From Mesorhizobium sp. AR10 (lineage in GTDB: Bacteria > Pseudomonadota > Alphaproteobacteria > Rhizobiales > Rhizobiaceae), in contig NZ_CP080524.1 of assembly GCF_024746795.1 (NCBI RefSeq), positions 434,001-498,000 on the forward strand: a stretch of 64,000 nt of DNA, in the 5' to 3' direction. The stretch's first letter is position 1. Every line of letters begins with the position of its first letter. The translations under genes were made by a program, and so were the position numbers. Shown here piece by piece: positions 45,712-58,395 of the stretch. The notes under the pieces were generated by a model. That model did no database searches. It had not been told where the DNA came from and saw nothing but the letters and a program-made list of their open reading frames with translations.

Positions 45712-46515
45712 ATGGACAAGGGCAAGATCTTTCGCGACCTGCACGCTTCGACCTTCGTCATGCCCAATCCCTGGGATGTCGGCACAACCAAGCTTCTCGC
45801 CTCCTTCGGATTCAAGGCGCTGGCAACGACAAGTGCGGGCTTTGCCTTTTCGCGGGGCCTGCCCGATGGCGCGGTGACATTCGAGGCGATGATCCACCAT
45901 TGCCGCGACGTGACGGCGGCGACCAGCCTGCCGGTTTCGGCCGATCTCGAGAAAGGCAAGGGCGACAGTCCGACAAGTGCCGCCGAGACCATTTTCGCCG
46001 CCGAAGCGGCTGGCCTTGCCGGCTGTTCGATCGAGGACCACACCGGCGACCCGGACAAGCCGATCTACGATTTTTCGCATGCCGTCGAGCGCGTCGCCGC
46101 GGCAGTCGAGGCGGCCCGCGCCTTGAAGCATGATTTCGTCTTCACCGCGCGGGCCGAGAATTTCCTGTGGGGCAAGCCCGACATCGACGACACGATCAAG
46201 CGGCTGCAGGCGTTCGAGAAAGCCGGCGCCGACGTGCTCTACGCGCCAGGCCTCGGCGACGTCGAGACAGTGCGCACAATCTGTTCGGCGGTGAGCAAGC
46301 CGGTCAATGTCATGGCAAAACCCGGCTTCACCATGGCCGAGCTTGCCATGGCCGGGGTCAAGCGCGTCTCGCTCGGGCCCTGGCTCGCCAATTTCGCCTT
46401 CGGCATGCTGGAGACGGCGGCGCGCGAGATCCAGCAGGACGGAACCTTCGGCTTCACCCGCGCCGCCATGCCGTTCGGCAAGCTGCAAGCGCTGTTTTCC
46501 ACACCCAACCCATGA
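45712..46515 (+). CDS. isocitrate lyase/PEP mutase-superfamily protein (PrpB-like, COG2513 type)
   Basis: A 267-residue TIM-barrel protein with the Asp-rich metal site SADLEKG and the GCSIEDHTGD turn, and RAENFLWGKPDIDDTIKRLQAFEKAGADVLYAPG downstream. It lacks the KKCGH loop of isocitrate lyase, and its reaction is unknown; candidates are a carboxylase/lyase acting on a 2-oxo acid. Its stop overlaps the next start (ATGA), tying it to a hydroxyproline dehydratase. Start set by the ATG at MDKGKIF. Confidence 0.83.
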   Translation: MDKGKIFRDLHASTFVMPNPWDVGTTKLLASFGFKALATTSAGFAFSRGLPDGAVTFEAMIHHCRDVTAATSLPVSADLEKGKGDSPTSAAETIFAAEAAGLAGCSIEDHTGDPDKPIYDFSHAVERVAAAVEAARALKHDFVFTARAENFLWGKPDIDDTIKRLQAFEKAGADVLYAPGLGDVETVRTICSAVSKPVNVMAKPGFTMAELAMAGVKRVSLGPWLANFAFGMLETAAREIQQDGTFGFTRAAMPFGKLQALFSTPNP

Positions 46516-47510
46516 CGCTCACCGTCGTCGACATGCATACAGGCGGCGAGCCGCTCAGGATCGTCACCGGCGGCTATCCCAGGATCCCCAAAGGCACGAT
46601 CCTGGAAAAGCGCGCCTATGTGCGCGACCATCTCGATCATCTGCGCAAAATCCTGATCTTCGAGCCGCGCGGCCATTACGACATGTATGGCGCGCTGCTG
46701 GTGGAGCCTGACCTTCCCGGCGCCGACCTCGCGGTGCTGTTCATGCACAATGAGGGCTATTCGACCATGTGCGGCCACGCCATCATCGCGCTCGGCCGCT
46801 ACGCCGTCGACGAGGAGCTGGTGGCCCGGCAGGAGCCGGTGACGACCGTCAACCTCGAGGCGCCCTGCGGACTGATCGTTGCTTCGGTGGAGGTGCGGGA
46901 CGGCAAGGCCGGCTCGGTATCATTCGAAAGCGTGCCGGCCTTCCTGTTCGCCCGCGACCAGAAAATCGAGCTGCCAGGCTTCGGGCCGGTCGGCTTCGAC
47001 ATCGCCTATGGCGGCGCCTTCTACGCGCTGGCCGACTGCCGCCAATTCGGATTGGAATTCGGCCGCGACCGTGTGCGCGATTTCGTCGATGCGGCCACAG
47101 TGCTGACCGGGAAACTCAAGGCGGAATTCCCGCTGGCGCATCCCGACCATGCCGATCTCGCCTTTCTCTACGGCACCATCCTGACTGACGGCCAGGATGC
47201 GTTTTCCGGCGATGCGACGAAAAACATTTGCGTTTTCGCCGATGCCGAGGTCGACCGCTCGCCGACCGGTTCCGGCGTCACTGCGCGGCTGGCGGCAATG
47301 CATGCCAAAAGCGAGATCGAAATCGGCCAGACACGGGTGTTCGAGAGCATCGCGGGCTCGCGCTTTTCCGGCGCCGTGGCGCGGACGGCCAAAGCCGGCC
47401 GGCATGACGCGATCATCGCCCGCGTCGGCGGCCGCGCCTATTATTCCGGGCGAACCGAATTCATCATCGAACCCGACGACGATCTCGGACGCGGATTTCT
47501 GCTGCGCTAG
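46512..47510 (+). CDS. trans-3-hydroxy-L-proline dehydratase (proline racemase superfamily)
   Basis: A 332-residue member of the proline racemase superfamily. One catalytic cysteine is present (Cys87 in TMCGHAI), but the second Cys of racemases and epimerases is Thr252 in RSPTGSG. This Cys/Thr pair marks trans-3-hydroxy-L-proline dehydratases, which make pyrroline-2-carboxylate. The start is set by the ATGA overlap with the upstream gene; the longer frame is shadow. Its stop overlaps that of the convergent EI24 gene in a CTAG palindrome. Confidence 0.9.
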   Translation: MTLTVVDMHTGGEPLRIVTGGYPRIPKGTILEKRAYVRDHLDHLRKILIFEPRGHYDMYGALLVEPDLPGADLAVLFMHNEGYSTMCGHAIIALGRYAVDEELVARQEPVTTVNLEAPCGLIVASVEVRDGKAGSVSFESVPAFLFARDQKIELPGFGPVGFDIAYGGAFYALADCRQFGLEFGRDRVRDFVDAATVLTGKLKAEFPLAHPDHADLAFLYGTILTDGQDAFSGDATKNICVFADAEVDRSPTGSGVTARLAAMHAKSEIEIGQTRVFESIAGSRFSGAVARTAKAGRHDAIIARVGGRAYYSGRTEFIIEPDDDLGRGFLLR

Positions 47511-48223
47511 CTGCGCCGATATTCAGGTCGAGCCGCTTCCCGCGCGGATATCGCCTTGTGCAGATGCACCATCATGGCGGCGGCAAACAGCGGTGTCAGC
47601 AGATTGAGCAGCGGCACGGCGAGGAAGGCAGCAATGACCAGTCCGGCGAGAAACACGGTGCCCGCATATTTTCTGCGCAAGTCCCGGGCGTCAGCCTCCG
47701 GGCGAAAGCGCATGGCGGCGAATTCGAAGAATTCTCGCCCGAGCAGGTAGCCGTTGACGATGAAGAAGGCGGCGATGTTGATGCCCGGCACCAGCAGAAG
47801 CAGCAAGGCTATGATGTTGCCCAGGATGACGACGCCGAAGAATTTTATCGACAGCACCAGCGAGCGCAGCGCCGGCATGGCGCGACCGGGCGGGTCCCTG
47901 GGATAGTCGGTGCGCTCGACCGCCTCGGCGACATCGTCGAGGAACAGGCCGGCGATGATTGCCGTCACCGGCGCGATAAGCAGCGCCAGACCGAACGCAA
48001 GAGCGATGGCGGCGATGATGCCGCCCAGCCATCCGGCCCAGGACGGCATGCCAGGGATCAGCGTCTCAACCCACGGCAAGGCCAGCCATTCCACCACGCT
48101 GGTCAGGCTGAACCACAACGCCACCAGCGCCAGCAGGGTCAGCCCCAGCGTCTTCAGGAACACTGAGCGCAATTCCGGTGAAAACAGCCGGCTTGCGGCG
48201 GCGCGGGCAGCGCTTGGGATCAC
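47507..48223 (-). CDS. EI24-domain (CysZ-like) membrane protein
   Basis: A 238-residue inner-membrane protein with four to five hydrophobic segments and the conserved YLLGREFFEFAAMRF motif of the EI24/CysZ family. CysZ is a sulfate permease in enteric bacteria; the function of rhizobial members is not settled. A GTG before IPSAARAAASR is the best start, with GGAAAC upstream. The frame is open further upstream but no longer resembles the family. Confidence 0.8.
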   Translation of the reverse strand: MIPSAARAAASRLFSPELRSVFLKTLGLTLLALVALWFSLTSVVEWLALPWVETLIPGMPSWAGWLGGIIAAIALAFGLALLIAPVTAIIAGLFLDDVAEAVERTDYPRDPPGRAMPALRSLVLSIKFFGVVILGNIIALLLLLVPGINIAAFFIVNGYLLGREFFEFAAMRFRPEADARDLRRKYAGTVFLAGLVIAAFLAVPLLNLLTPLFAAAMMVHLHKAISAREAARPEYRRS

Positions 48224-48297
48224 AGCGTTTCCAACCTTATGGAGACAGAACGTCTCCGAGATAGGTGGAGACGCGACAAGCTGCAAGCGCAACCTGC

Positions 48298-49200
48298 CTA
48301 CTGCGCCGGCGCCGGCTTGCGAACAGGGATGGTCATCGCCGCCACGCCGGCGACAACAAAGCCCATTCCCCACCACGCCATCGGACCAAGGCTTTCACCA
48401 AGGAAGACGGCGCCGATGCCGACGCCGATCGGCACTCGCAGATAGGCCTGCGAGGTGGTGCCGACGGAGCCCAGCGTATGGATGAGACGGAAATAGATGC
48501 AGAAGGCGAGAGCGGTTGAGAAAACCGAAAGCCCAAGCAAGGCAAGGACCGACGCCGTCGAGGGCGTCAGCGCCCATGGCCGGTCGAAGACAAGGCTCAA
48601 GGGGACGAGCATGACGGCGCCGCAAAGCATGGAACCGGCGGCCGGCAGCATCGGATCTAGCCCCTTGAAGCCGCGGCCGAAAATGGCCGCGCCGGCATAA
48701 CAGACAGTGGCTGCGACGATGGCTAGCTGCGCCCACAATTGCTGCCCGACACCGCCAAGCGCCTCGGTGCCGATGATGAGACATATTCCGGCTATGCCGG
48801 CCCCGACGCCGAACAGTTTGCGCATGGTCACCGGCTCGTGGCGGGTGATGAGCGCGGTCAGCAAAAAGGTGAAGATCGGCGAGGTCGCATTGAGGATCGT
48901 CGCCAGGCCGGCATCAACCGAACGCTCGGCCGCGGCGATCAGCGTGAACGGCACGACGCTGTTGAGGCAGGCCTGGAATGCGAACCGACGCCAGCTAGCC
49001 GCATCGCCCGGCAAGACCAGACCCCGCCAGCGGAGGATTGCGAAAAGAATACCACCCGCAATCAGGGTCCTGGCTGCGATCAGCGTTATCGGCGGGATCG
49101 TTTCGACGCCGATCTTGATGAAGCTGTACGACGCGCCCCAAAGCACCGCCAGCGCGACGAGGAGCATCAGCTCGATCTTCATATCGGTTTTTGCGGGCAT
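48298..49200 (-). CDS. DMT-superfamily (EamA) transporter
   Basis: A 300-residue protein with ten membrane segments in two EamA repeats, opening MKIELMLLVALAVLWGASYSFIKIG. It is of the YdcZ/RhaT-like metabolite exporter type with unknown substrate. It is about 30% identical by eye at most to the first EamA gene and not a recent copy. The start at MPAKTDMK has no strong ribosome site; MKIEL is an alternative. Confidence 0.85.
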   Translation of the reverse strand: MPAKTDMKIELMLLVALAVLWGASYSFIKIGVETIPPITLIAARTLIAGGILFAILRWRGLVLPGDAASWRRFAFQACLNSVVPFTLIAAAERSVDAGLATILNATSPIFTFLLTALITRHEPVTMRKLFGVGAGIAGICLIIGTEALGGVGQQLWAQLAIVAATVCYAGAAIFGRGFKGLDPMLPAAGSMLCGAVMLVPLSLVFDRPWALTPSTASVLALLGLSVFSTALAFCIYFRLIHTLGSVGTTSQAYLRVPIGVGIGAVFLGESLGPMAWWGMGFVVAGVAAMTIPVRKPAPAQ

Positions 49201-49421
49201 GGCTGGGTCGCACCTTCAAGGGATGGTGATCGAATACGCCACGTCTATAGGCAAGGCCGAGGTGAAATGCTTCTACCACGGTCGAATTGTCATAACGCCT
49301 GAATCCGGATGCGCGCCCGGCATCGCCCCCGCATTTGCGCTAGGCAAACCCGCGCCAAGTCGCTAGACCCGCGCCCGGCCGGCATGCCAGAAAGCCGGCG
49401 AGGGTTTTGGCGGAGACAATG

Positions 49422-50414
49422 ATGCCGGAATATGACGTGCTTTGCATCGGCAATGCGATTGTCGATATCATCGCCCAGTGCGACGAAGCGTTTCTCGAGA
49501 CGAACGGCATCATCAAGGGCGCCATGAACCTGATCGACACCAGGCGCGCCGAGCTGCTCTACAGCCGCATGGGCCCGGCGATCGAGGCCTCCGGCGGCAG
49601 CGCCGGCAACACGGCGGCGGGTGTCGCCAGCTTCGGCGGTCGCGCCGCCTTCTTCGGCAAGGTGTCGAACGATCCGCTCGGCGAAATCTACGCCCACGAC
49701 ATCCATGCCCAGGGCGTCGCCTTCGACACCAAGCCGCTCGAGGGCGAGCCGCCGACGGCGCGCTCGATGATCTTCGTGACGCCGGACGGCGAGCGCTCGA
49801 TGAACACCTATCTCGGCGCCTGCGTCGAGCTCGGCCCAGAAGACGTCGAGGCCGACAAGGCTTCGGGCGCCGCGGTCACCTATTTTGAGGGCTATCTGTG
49901 GGACCCGCCGCGCGCCAAGGAGGCGATCCGGCAGACGGCGAAGCTGGCGCATGCCGCCGGGCGCGAAGTGTCGATGACGTTGTCGGATTCCTTCTGCGTC
50001 GACCGCTACCGCGACGAGTTCCTCGACCTGATGCGTTCGGGCACCGTCGACATCGTCTTCGCCAACAGCCATGAGATCAAATCGCTCTACCAGACCTCGT
50101 CTTTCGAGGATGCGCTGGAGGCGATCCGCAAGGACTGCAAGATCGCCGCCGTCACCCGCTCGGAAAAGGGCTCGGTGATCGTGCGCGGCGACGAGACCGT
50201 CACCATCAAGGCGACGACGATCCGCGAACTGGTCGACACGACGGGTGCCGGCGACCTCTATGCCGCCGGCTTCCTCTACGGTTACACTGCGGGACGCAGC
50301 CTGAAGGATTGCGGCGACCTCGGCTCGCTGGCGGCCGGGCTGGTGATCCAGCAGATCGGGCCGCGGCCGCGGCAGAATTTGCGCAGCGCGGCCCAACTGG
50401 CCGGGCTGCTTTAG
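49422..50414 (+). CDS. adenosine kinase, PfkB family
   Basis: A 330-residue ribokinase-fold enzyme. It has the N-terminal PfkB region (CIGNAIVDIIAQCDE, GGSAGNTAAGVASFGG) and the C-terminal site VDTTGAGDLYAAGFLYG with the catalytic Asp. The sequence type is that of alphaproteobacterial adenosine kinase, which salvages adenosine to AMP. Two adjacent ATG codons follow GGAG; the second has the better spacing. Confidence 0.88.
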   Translation: MPEYDVLCIGNAIVDIIAQCDEAFLETNGIIKGAMNLIDTRRAELLYSRMGPAIEASGGSAGNTAAGVASFGGRAAFFGKVSNDPLGEIYAHDIHAQGVAFDTKPLEGEPPTARSMIFVTPDGERSMNTYLGACVELGPEDVEADKASGAAVTYFEGYLWDPPRAKEAIRQTAKLAHAAGREVSMTLSDSFCVDRYRDEFLDLMRSGTVDIVFANSHEIKSLYQTSSFEDALEAIRKDCKIAAVTRSEKGSVIVRGDETVTIKATTIRELVDTTGAGDLYAAGFLYGYTAGRSLKDCGDLGSLAAGLVIQQIGPRPRQNLRSAAQLAGLL

Positions 50415-50463
50415 CGACCTCCGCAGTCACCTGCCGTTCAGGCCCGACCGCAACACCTGCTTG

Positions 50464-51549
50464 TCAGGCGGTCTTGCGGAATGAGGGCGCGGCACCGGGC
50501 TGTTGCGGCGGCATTTCGTCGGCGGTGACCAGCCGGTTGCGGCCGCTCTTTTTCCCGATGTACATCAGCCGGTCGGCGAGCGTTATCAGTGCTTCTGAAT
50601 CGGCGGCTTCCGCCGGATACATGGCCACGCCAACGGTGCAGCCGACCTGGATGGCGCCATGCGGCGTGGGCACCTTGATCCGCAGCTTTTCCAGGATGCG
50701 TTCGGCGACGCGCACGGCTTTTTGCCGGGCCTGGTCCGCCTCGCCTGAAAACAGGAATGCGAACTCGTCGCCGCCAAGCCGGGCGACGAAATCGGCGCTG
50801 CGAAGGATCGTGCGAAGCTGGCTCGACACTCGCTGCAAGAGCGCGTCGCCGGCTTCATGGCCAAGCGTGTCGTTGACCTCCTTGAACCTGTCGAGGTCGA
50901 TGAACAGCAGGCCGGCCGCCTGGCCGGTGCTGCCGCAGCGGTCGATGACCGATTTGAGCTCGTTGTGAAAAGCGCGCCGGTTGGGCAGATCGGTCAATGC
51001 ATCGTGGTTGGCCGAATGGTCGCTCTGCTGCTTGGCCAGCTCGATCTCGCGCTTTTGCGCGGAGAGCTCCTCGTTGGCGACTTTCAGTTCCAGCAGCAGC
51101 TCGGCATTGAGGTCCTCGACAACCTTGCGATCGCTGATGTCGACCACGAAGCCCTCCAGGAACTCGAGTTCGCCGGCCTCGTTCAGCACCCCGCCACCGA
51201 TCTCGCGGACCCAGAGCGGCTCGCCGACCGGCGGCATGATGCGGTAGTCGACGTTCCAGTTGCAGCCCGCCGCCAGCGCGGTGTCGACGGCCGTATAGAC
51301 GGCGGCGAGATCATCCGGATGGATGGCGGAGACATACTCGCGCACCGCGTTGTGAACAAAATCGCTGGGCGGATAGCCGCTGACGGTGAGAATGCCGTCG
51401 CTGATGTAGAGCATGGTGTAGGACGCGTCGTTGCGGCAACGGTAGAGATAACCGTCCATGCGGCCGGTAATGCTGAGCAGCGCATCCAGGCGCTCGTCGT
51501 GGAGGACCCCCTGGCCGAGCACGGATGACGGAGTCGTATCGTGTTTCAC
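50464..51549 (-). CDS. PAS-GGDEF diguanylate cyclase
   Basis: A 361-residue signalling protein: a PAS domain (about residues 30-145), a coiled-coil linker (about 145-180) and a GGDEF domain with the intact active site RLGGDEFAF, so it should make cyclic di-GMP. The inhibitory I-site RxxD lies five residues upstream (RSADFVARL), implying product feedback. There is no membrane segment or EAL domain. It is monocistronic and converges on the adenosine kinase gene. Confidence 0.93.
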   Translation of the reverse strand: MKHDTTPSSVLGQGVLHDERLDALLSITGRMDGYLYRCRNDASYTMLYISDGILTVSGYPPSDFVHNAVREYVSAIHPDDLAAVYTAVDTALAAGCNWNVDYRIMPPVGEPLWVREIGGGVLNEAGELEFLEGFVVDISDRKVVEDLNAELLLELKVANEELSAQKREIELAKQQSDHSANHDALTDLPNRRAFHNELKSVIDRCGSTGQAAGLLFIDLDRFKEVNDTLGHEAGDALLQRVSSQLRTILRSADFVARLGGDEFAFLFSGEADQARQKAVRVAERILEKLRIKVPTPHGAIQVGCTVGVAMYPAEAADSEALITLADRLMYIGKKSGRNRLVTADEMPPQQPGAAPSFRKTA

Positions 51550-51839
51550 AGCCGCATCCCCATGGCGGTCACCACCCCAGTCTGCCCAAAATGCCCCGCT
51601 GGCACATCGACGACAGCCCTCTGGTATAACGGTCGAATATTATCAATACCTTATGGATTCCGGTGATTTTGGCCGGAATTCGGCTTGAATCGCGAGATGC
51701 CCTCTATTGCGCGTATCCAAGCGGGCCGCGTAGCGGCTCCGTTCAGACCACCCGCCGCTATGGCCTCGGGCGCCCCTGCGTCGCTCGAAAAGCGTTCGCG
51801 GGCTTAGCGTTGGCTTTCGACTGCTGCGCAGACCGTTCG
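51550..51839. other. 290-base intergenic region without a recognised gene
   Basis: The gap between the diguanylate cyclase start and the malic enzyme stop holds no open frame with a ribosome site and no cloverleaf. The part next to the cyclase (TATTATCAATACCTTATGG) is AT-rich and could hold its promoter. The rest is GC-rich and unassigned. Confidence 0.5.
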
Positions 51840-54119
<2,280 letters not shown>

Positions 54120-54260
54120 GATGCTTATGATTTCCTCGCCCATGCGGCCCCTCGTTGAGACGGGTGCCTGCTTTCTTTTGTGGAGCATTCGGGATTAAGG
54201 CTACACTTCGCCGCTGTAAACCGCCAAGCAGTTGGCTTGGAAAATTTTGGAAGCAGTTTC

Positions 54261-56972
54261 TTGAACGACGAAACGCCCATTCGCAGCGACAGCGCCACGC
54301 CGGCCTTTGCGCCAGCGACGCCGATGATCGAGCAGTTCATCGAGATCAAGGCGGCGAACCCCGATTCGCTGCTGTTCTATCGCATGGGCGATTTCTACGA
54401 GCTGTTCTTCGACGATGCCGAGAAGGCGAGCCGGGCGCTCGGCATCGTGCTGACCAAGCGCGGCAAGCATCAGGGCCTCGACATTCCGATGTGCGGCGTG
54501 CCGGTGCATGCCGCCGACGACTATCTGCAGAAGCTGATCGGCCAGGGATTTCGCGTTGCCGTCTGCGAGCAGATCGAGGATCCGGCCGAGGCGAAGAAGC
54601 GGGGCAGCAAATCGGTGGTACGCCGCGACGTGGTGCGGCTGGTGACACCCGGCACCATTACCGAGGACAAATTGCTGGCGCCGTCGGAATCGAGCTTCCT
54701 GATGGCGCTGGGGCGGGTGAAGGGCGGGGCCGAGCACTCCTTCGCGCTGGCCTGGATCGACATTTCGACCGGCAGCTTCCGCGTCACTGACACCACCGCC
54801 GACCGGCTGCTGGCCGATGTGTTCCGCGTCGATCCGCGCGAACTGATCGTTGCCGAGCCGGTGTTTTACGATCCGGAGCTGAAGCCGGTGTTCGACATGC
54901 TTGGCCGTGTCGCCAACCCGCAGCCGCCATCGCTGTTCGATTCGGCGTCGGCCGCGGGCCGCATCGCCCGCTTCTTCGACGTGGCGACGCCGGACAGCTT
55001 TGGCACGTTTTCGCGCGCCGAACTGTCGGCGATCTCGGGCGCCATTGCCTATGTCGAGAAGACGCAAAAGGCCGAGCGGCCGCCGCTGTCGCGGCCGGAG
55101 CGCGAGGAAGCCGGTTCGACGCTGTTCATCGATCCGGCGACGCGCGCCAATCTGGAGTTGTTGCGCACACTGTCCGGCAGCCGCGAAGGCTCGTTGTTCA
55201 AGGCGATCGACCGTTCGGTGACCGGCGGCGGGGCAAGACTGTTGGCCGACCGGCTGATGGCGCCGCTGACGGACCCGGTACAAATTACGGCGCGGCTGGA
55301 TTCGGTGTCGTTCTTCCGCGCCGAAACCCGACTGTGCCAGGCGGTGCGGGATAACCTGAAGAGCGTTGCCGACATGCCGCGCGCGCTGTCCAGGCTGGCG
55401 CTCAACCGCGGCGGCCCGCGCGATCTCGGCGCGCTGCGCGCCGGTTTCGAAGCGGCAGGCGCCATAGCCGAACTGTTCGGAGCGACCGCCCTGCCCGCCG
55501 AACTGGCGGAAGCGCTGGCGGCGATCCAGACGCTGCCGCGCGCGCTGGCCGAGCATCTGACGCAGGCGCTCAGCGACGAATTGCCGTTGCTCAAGCGCGA
55601 CGGCGGCTTCGTTCGCACAGGCTATCACGCCGAGCTCGACGAGATGCGGGCGCTGCGCGATGAATCGCGAAAGGTGATCGCCGGGCTGGAGCGCTCGCTG
55701 ATCGACGAGACCGGCATTCGCTCGCTGAAAATCCGGCACAACAACGTGCTCGGCTATTACATCGAGGTGACAGCCAACCACCATGCAGTGATGACCGGCA
55801 GCGACGGGGCGAAGTCGCGCTTCATCCATCGTCAGACCATGGCCAACGCCATGCGCTTCACCACCACCGACCTGGCGGCGCTGGAAACCAAGATCGCCAA
55901 TGCCGCCGACCGGGCGCTGACCGTCGAGCTTGCCGCCTTCGACCGGCTTACCGCGGAAGCGGTCGGCGAGGCGGAGAAAATCCGTGCCGGCGCCGAAGCA
56001 CTTGCCGTGCTCGATGTGTCGGCAGCACTTGCGCTGCTCTCCGAAAGCGAGGCCTGGTGCCGGCCCGTTGTGGATGCAAGCCTTGCCTTCGATATTTCGG
56101 GCGGGCGGCATCCGGTAGTCGAGCAGTCGCTGCGGCGTTCGGGCGACGGCCCGTTCGTTGCCAATGATTGCGACCTGTCGCCGGAAGGCGGCGCGAAGAA
56201 CGGTGCGATCTGGCTGCTGACCGGCCCCAATATGGGCGGTAAATCGACCTTCCTGCGGCAGAACGCGCTGATCGCCATCCTGGCCCAGACCGGCTCCTTC
56301 GTGCCGGCGACATCAGCCCATATCGGCGTCGTCGACCGGCTGTTCTCGCGTGTCGGCGCTTCCGACGACCTGGCGCGCGGCCGCTCGACCTTCATGGTCG
56401 AGATGGTCGAGACGGCGGCGATCCTCAACCAGGCTGGCGAGCGCGCGCTGGTCATACTTGATGAGATCGGCCGCGGCACCGCCACGTTCGACGGCCTGTC
56501 GATTGCCTGGGCGGCGGTCGAGTATCTGCATGAGAAGAACCGCTGCCGGGCGATCTTCGCCACCCATTTCCACGAGATGACGGCGCTGGCCGGAAAGTTG
56601 GCGCGGCTGCACAACGTCACCATGCGGGTCAAGGAATGGGAAGGCGACGTGGTCTTCCTGCACGAGGTCGGCAAGGGTGCCGCCGACCGCTCCTATGGCG
56701 TGCAGGTGGCGCGGTTGGCCGGCCTGCCGGAGGCGGTGGTCGGCCGCGCGAAAGAGGTTCTGCACCAGCTGGAAGAAGGCGAAGTTTCGGGCAAGGCGAA
56801 CCGCCTCGTCGACGACCTGCCGCTGTTTTCAGTGGCTGCGAAGCGGGAGCAGCCAAAGCCGGTCAAGAGCGATGCGTTGGGCGCCGCACTTGGCGACATC
56901 AACCCCGACGAGATGACGCCGCGCGAGGCGCTGGAAGCGCTCTATCGACTGAAGGGGCTGGCGGGCAAGTAA
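54261..56972 (+). CDS. mutS: DNA mismatch repair protein MutS
   Basis: A 903-residue mismatch-recognition ATPase. Domains: mismatch-binding ([34 protein letters not shown], with the Phe-x-Glu wedge), connector, lever and clamp, then ATPase with Walker [10 protein letters not shown] and [18 protein letters not shown]. The start is uncertain: a TTG before NDETPIRSD is proposed, while an ATG 27 codons upstream reaches into the promoter of malic enzyme and ATG at TPMIEQ would be too short. It is divergent from dme, the arrangement seen in rhizobia. Confidence 0.94.
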   Translation: MNDETPIRSDSATPAFAPATPMIEQFIEIKAANPDSLLFYRMGDFYELFFDDAEKASRALGIVLTKRGKHQGLDIPMCGVPVHAADDYLQKLIGQGFRVAVCEQIEDPAEAKKRGSKSVVRRDVVRLVTPGTITEDKLLAPSESSFLMALGRVKGGAEHSFALAWIDISTGSFRVTDTTADRLLADVFRVDPRELIVAEPVFYDPELKPVFDMLGRVANPQPPSLFDSASAAGRIARFFDVATPDSFGTFSRAELSAISGAIAYVEKTQKAERPPLSRPEREEAGSTLFIDPATRANLELLRTLSGSREGSLFKAIDRSVTGGGARLLADRLMAPLTDPVQITARLDSVSFFRAETRLCQAVRDNLKSVADMPRALSRLALNRGGPRDLGALRAGFEAAGAIAELFGATALPAELAEALAAIQTLPRALAEHLTQALSDELPLLKRDGGFVRTGYHAELDEMRALRDESRKVIAGLERSLIDETGIRSLKIRHNNVLGYYIEVTANHHAVMTGSDGAKSRFIHRQTMANAMRFTTTDLAALETKIANAADRALTVELAAFDRLTAEAVGEAEKIRAGAEALAVLDVSAALALLSESEAWCRPVVDASLAFDISGGRHPVVEQSLRRSGDGPFVANDCDLSPEGGAKNGAIWLLTGPNMGGKSTFLRQNALIAILAQTGSFVPATSAHIGVVDRLFSRVGASDDLARGRSTFMVEMVETAAILNQAGERALVILDEIGRGTATFDGLSIAWAAVEYLHEKNRCRAIFATHFHEMTALAGKLARLHNVTMRVKEWEGDVVFLHEVGKGAADRSYGVQVARLAGLPEAVVGRAKEVLHQLEEGEVSGKANRLVDDLPLFSVAAKREQPKPVKSDALGAALGDINPDEMTPREALEALYRLKGLAGK

Positions 56973-57026
56973 CTCTTTTACAATCGGAGCGGCGTCGCCG
57001 AAACCGCCAATCTCCTCACCGCCCGT

Positions 57027-57872
57027 TCAGATCATTTCCAGGCCGCGCTTGCGCGTCGGCGGCGGGAAGGTGCGGTCGAGGTCGGCGAAATCCTGTGGCG
57101 TGAGCTTGATGTCGAGCGCGGCGACGTTCTGGCGGACATGCTCCTGGCTGCTGGCTTTCGGAATGGCGATGACGCCATCCTGCGCCATCACCCAGGCAAG
57201 CGCGATCTGCGCCGGCGTGGCATCGTGGCGGGCAGCGATGGCTTCCAGCTTGGCATTGCGCGCCAAGGCGCCTTGCTCGACCGGTGAATAGGCCATCAGC
57301 GGAATGCCACGCTGCCGGCTCCAGGGGGCGAGGTCGAATTCGGGGCCGCGCCGCGACAGATTGTAGAGCACCTGATTGGTCTGGACGTCGCCGCCGGCCG
57401 GCAACCGGGTCAGTTCCTCCATCTCGTCGGTGTCGAAATTGCTGACGCCCCAGTGGCGAATCTTGCCGGCCTTTTTCAACGTTTCAAACGCCTCGACCGT
57501 TTCCGCCAGCGGCACGCTGCCGGGCCAATGCAGGAGATAGAGATCGATGCGGTCGGTGCGCAGGCGCCTGAGGCTTTTCTCGCAGGCCGCCGGCACGCCC
57601 GTTCGCGAGGCATTGGACGGCAACACCTTGGAGACGAGAAAGGTCTTGTCGCGGCGCCCGGCAATGGCTTGCGCCACCACCTCCTCGGCGCCGCCGCTGG
57701 CATACATTTCAGCAGTGTCGATCAGCGTCATGCCAAGATCCAGCCCGAGCTTCAGGGCGTTGACCTCATCGGTACGGTGACGGGCATCCTCACCCATCTT
57801 CCACGTGCCCTGGCCAAGCACCTGAACAGCTTCGCCTGAGGGCAAGGTGGTGGTTCTTATCGTTGATGACAT
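57027..57872 (-). CDS. aldo/keto reductase
   Basis: A 281-residue NADPH-dependent oxidoreductase of the AKR fold. The tetrad residues are visible: Asp in LIDTAEMY, Tyr in that segment, Lys in LVSKVLP and His in YLLHWPG. The C-terminal [14 protein letters not shown] is the cofactor phosphate-binding loop. It starts at the ATG before SSTIRTTTL with GGAG upstream. Substrate unknown; 2,5-diketogluconate reductase-like members are the closest type. Confidence 0.9.
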   Translation of the reverse strand: MSSTIRTTTLPSGEAVQVLGQGTWKMGEDARHRTDEVNALKLGLDLGMTLIDTAEMYASGGAEEVVAQAIAGRRDKTFLVSKVLPSNASRTGVPAACEKSLRRLRTDRIDLYLLHWPGSVPLAETVEAFETLKKAGKIRHWGVSNFDTDEMEELTRLPAGGDVQTNQVLYNLSRRGPEFDLAPWSRQRGIPLMAYSPVEQGALARNAKLEAIAARHDATPAQIALAWVMAQDGVIAIPKASSQEHVRQNVAALDIKLTPQDFADLDRTFPPPTRKRGLEMI

Positions 57873-57965
57873 TGGTGTGCTCCCGTCGAGGCTGGATGGC
57901 ACCACACCCTTGGCGAGAAATCCAGATGAAATTCCTCCTCTGGGTTTCCCGCGTCGGCTTGACGT

Positions 57966-58352
57966 CTAATTCACCGGATGGGCGGCAAGCCAGGCCTGCA
58001 TACGCTTGATCTCGGCTTCCTGTGCGGTGATGACCGCTTCGGCCAGCTGGCGAATTTCCGGATCCTTGCCATTGGCAAGCTCGACCTTGGCCATGTCGAT
58101 CGCTGCCTGATGGTGCGGGATCATGCCGCGGGCGAAGTCGACATCGGCATTGCCGGAATATTCGATCGCCATCATGTCGGTGTGCATCTTGTCCATCGCC
58201 GCCTTGTAGCCGTCGGTGGAAGCGCTCTCAGTGCCCATCGCGCCCATATCGTGTTTCATCTCCTCGGATTGCGCCGGAAGGCTTTCGAGGAACACGGCAA
58301 GCAGCATTCCCGCCGCCATCAGCAAAAGCACGATCTTTTTAGCCCAGGTCAT
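57966..58352 (-). CDS. DUF305 secreted metal-binding protein
   Basis: A 128-residue protein with a signal peptide or N-terminal anchor (residues 5-27), then a Met/His-rich stretch ([11 protein letters not shown]) and the DUF305 core [35 protein letters not shown]. The HH and Met residues are suited to copper binding in the periplasm. It follows copA by 43 bases and is read in the same direction, so it should be co-expressed with the copper exporter. The ATG is preceded by CAGGAGACC. Confidence 0.88.
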   Translation of the reverse strand: MTWAKKIVLLLMAAGMLLAVFLESLPAQSEEMKHDMGAMGTESASTDGYKAAMDKMHTDMMAIEYSGNADVDFARGMIPHHQAAIDMAKVELANGKDPEIRQLAEAVITAQEAEIKRMQAWLAAHPVN

Positions 58353-58395
58353 TCATGGTCTCCTGTTGATTGGGTTTCGTATTTGGGGACTGAGC

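Noticed and set aside
51550..51839. Possible tRNA or small RNA in the gap before malic enzyme
   Set aside because: No cloverleaf arms or T-loop could be found and no promoter-terminator pair is visible.
54201..56111. Minus-strand frame of 636 codons across mutS
   Set aside because: Antisense shadow of mutS with biased composition.
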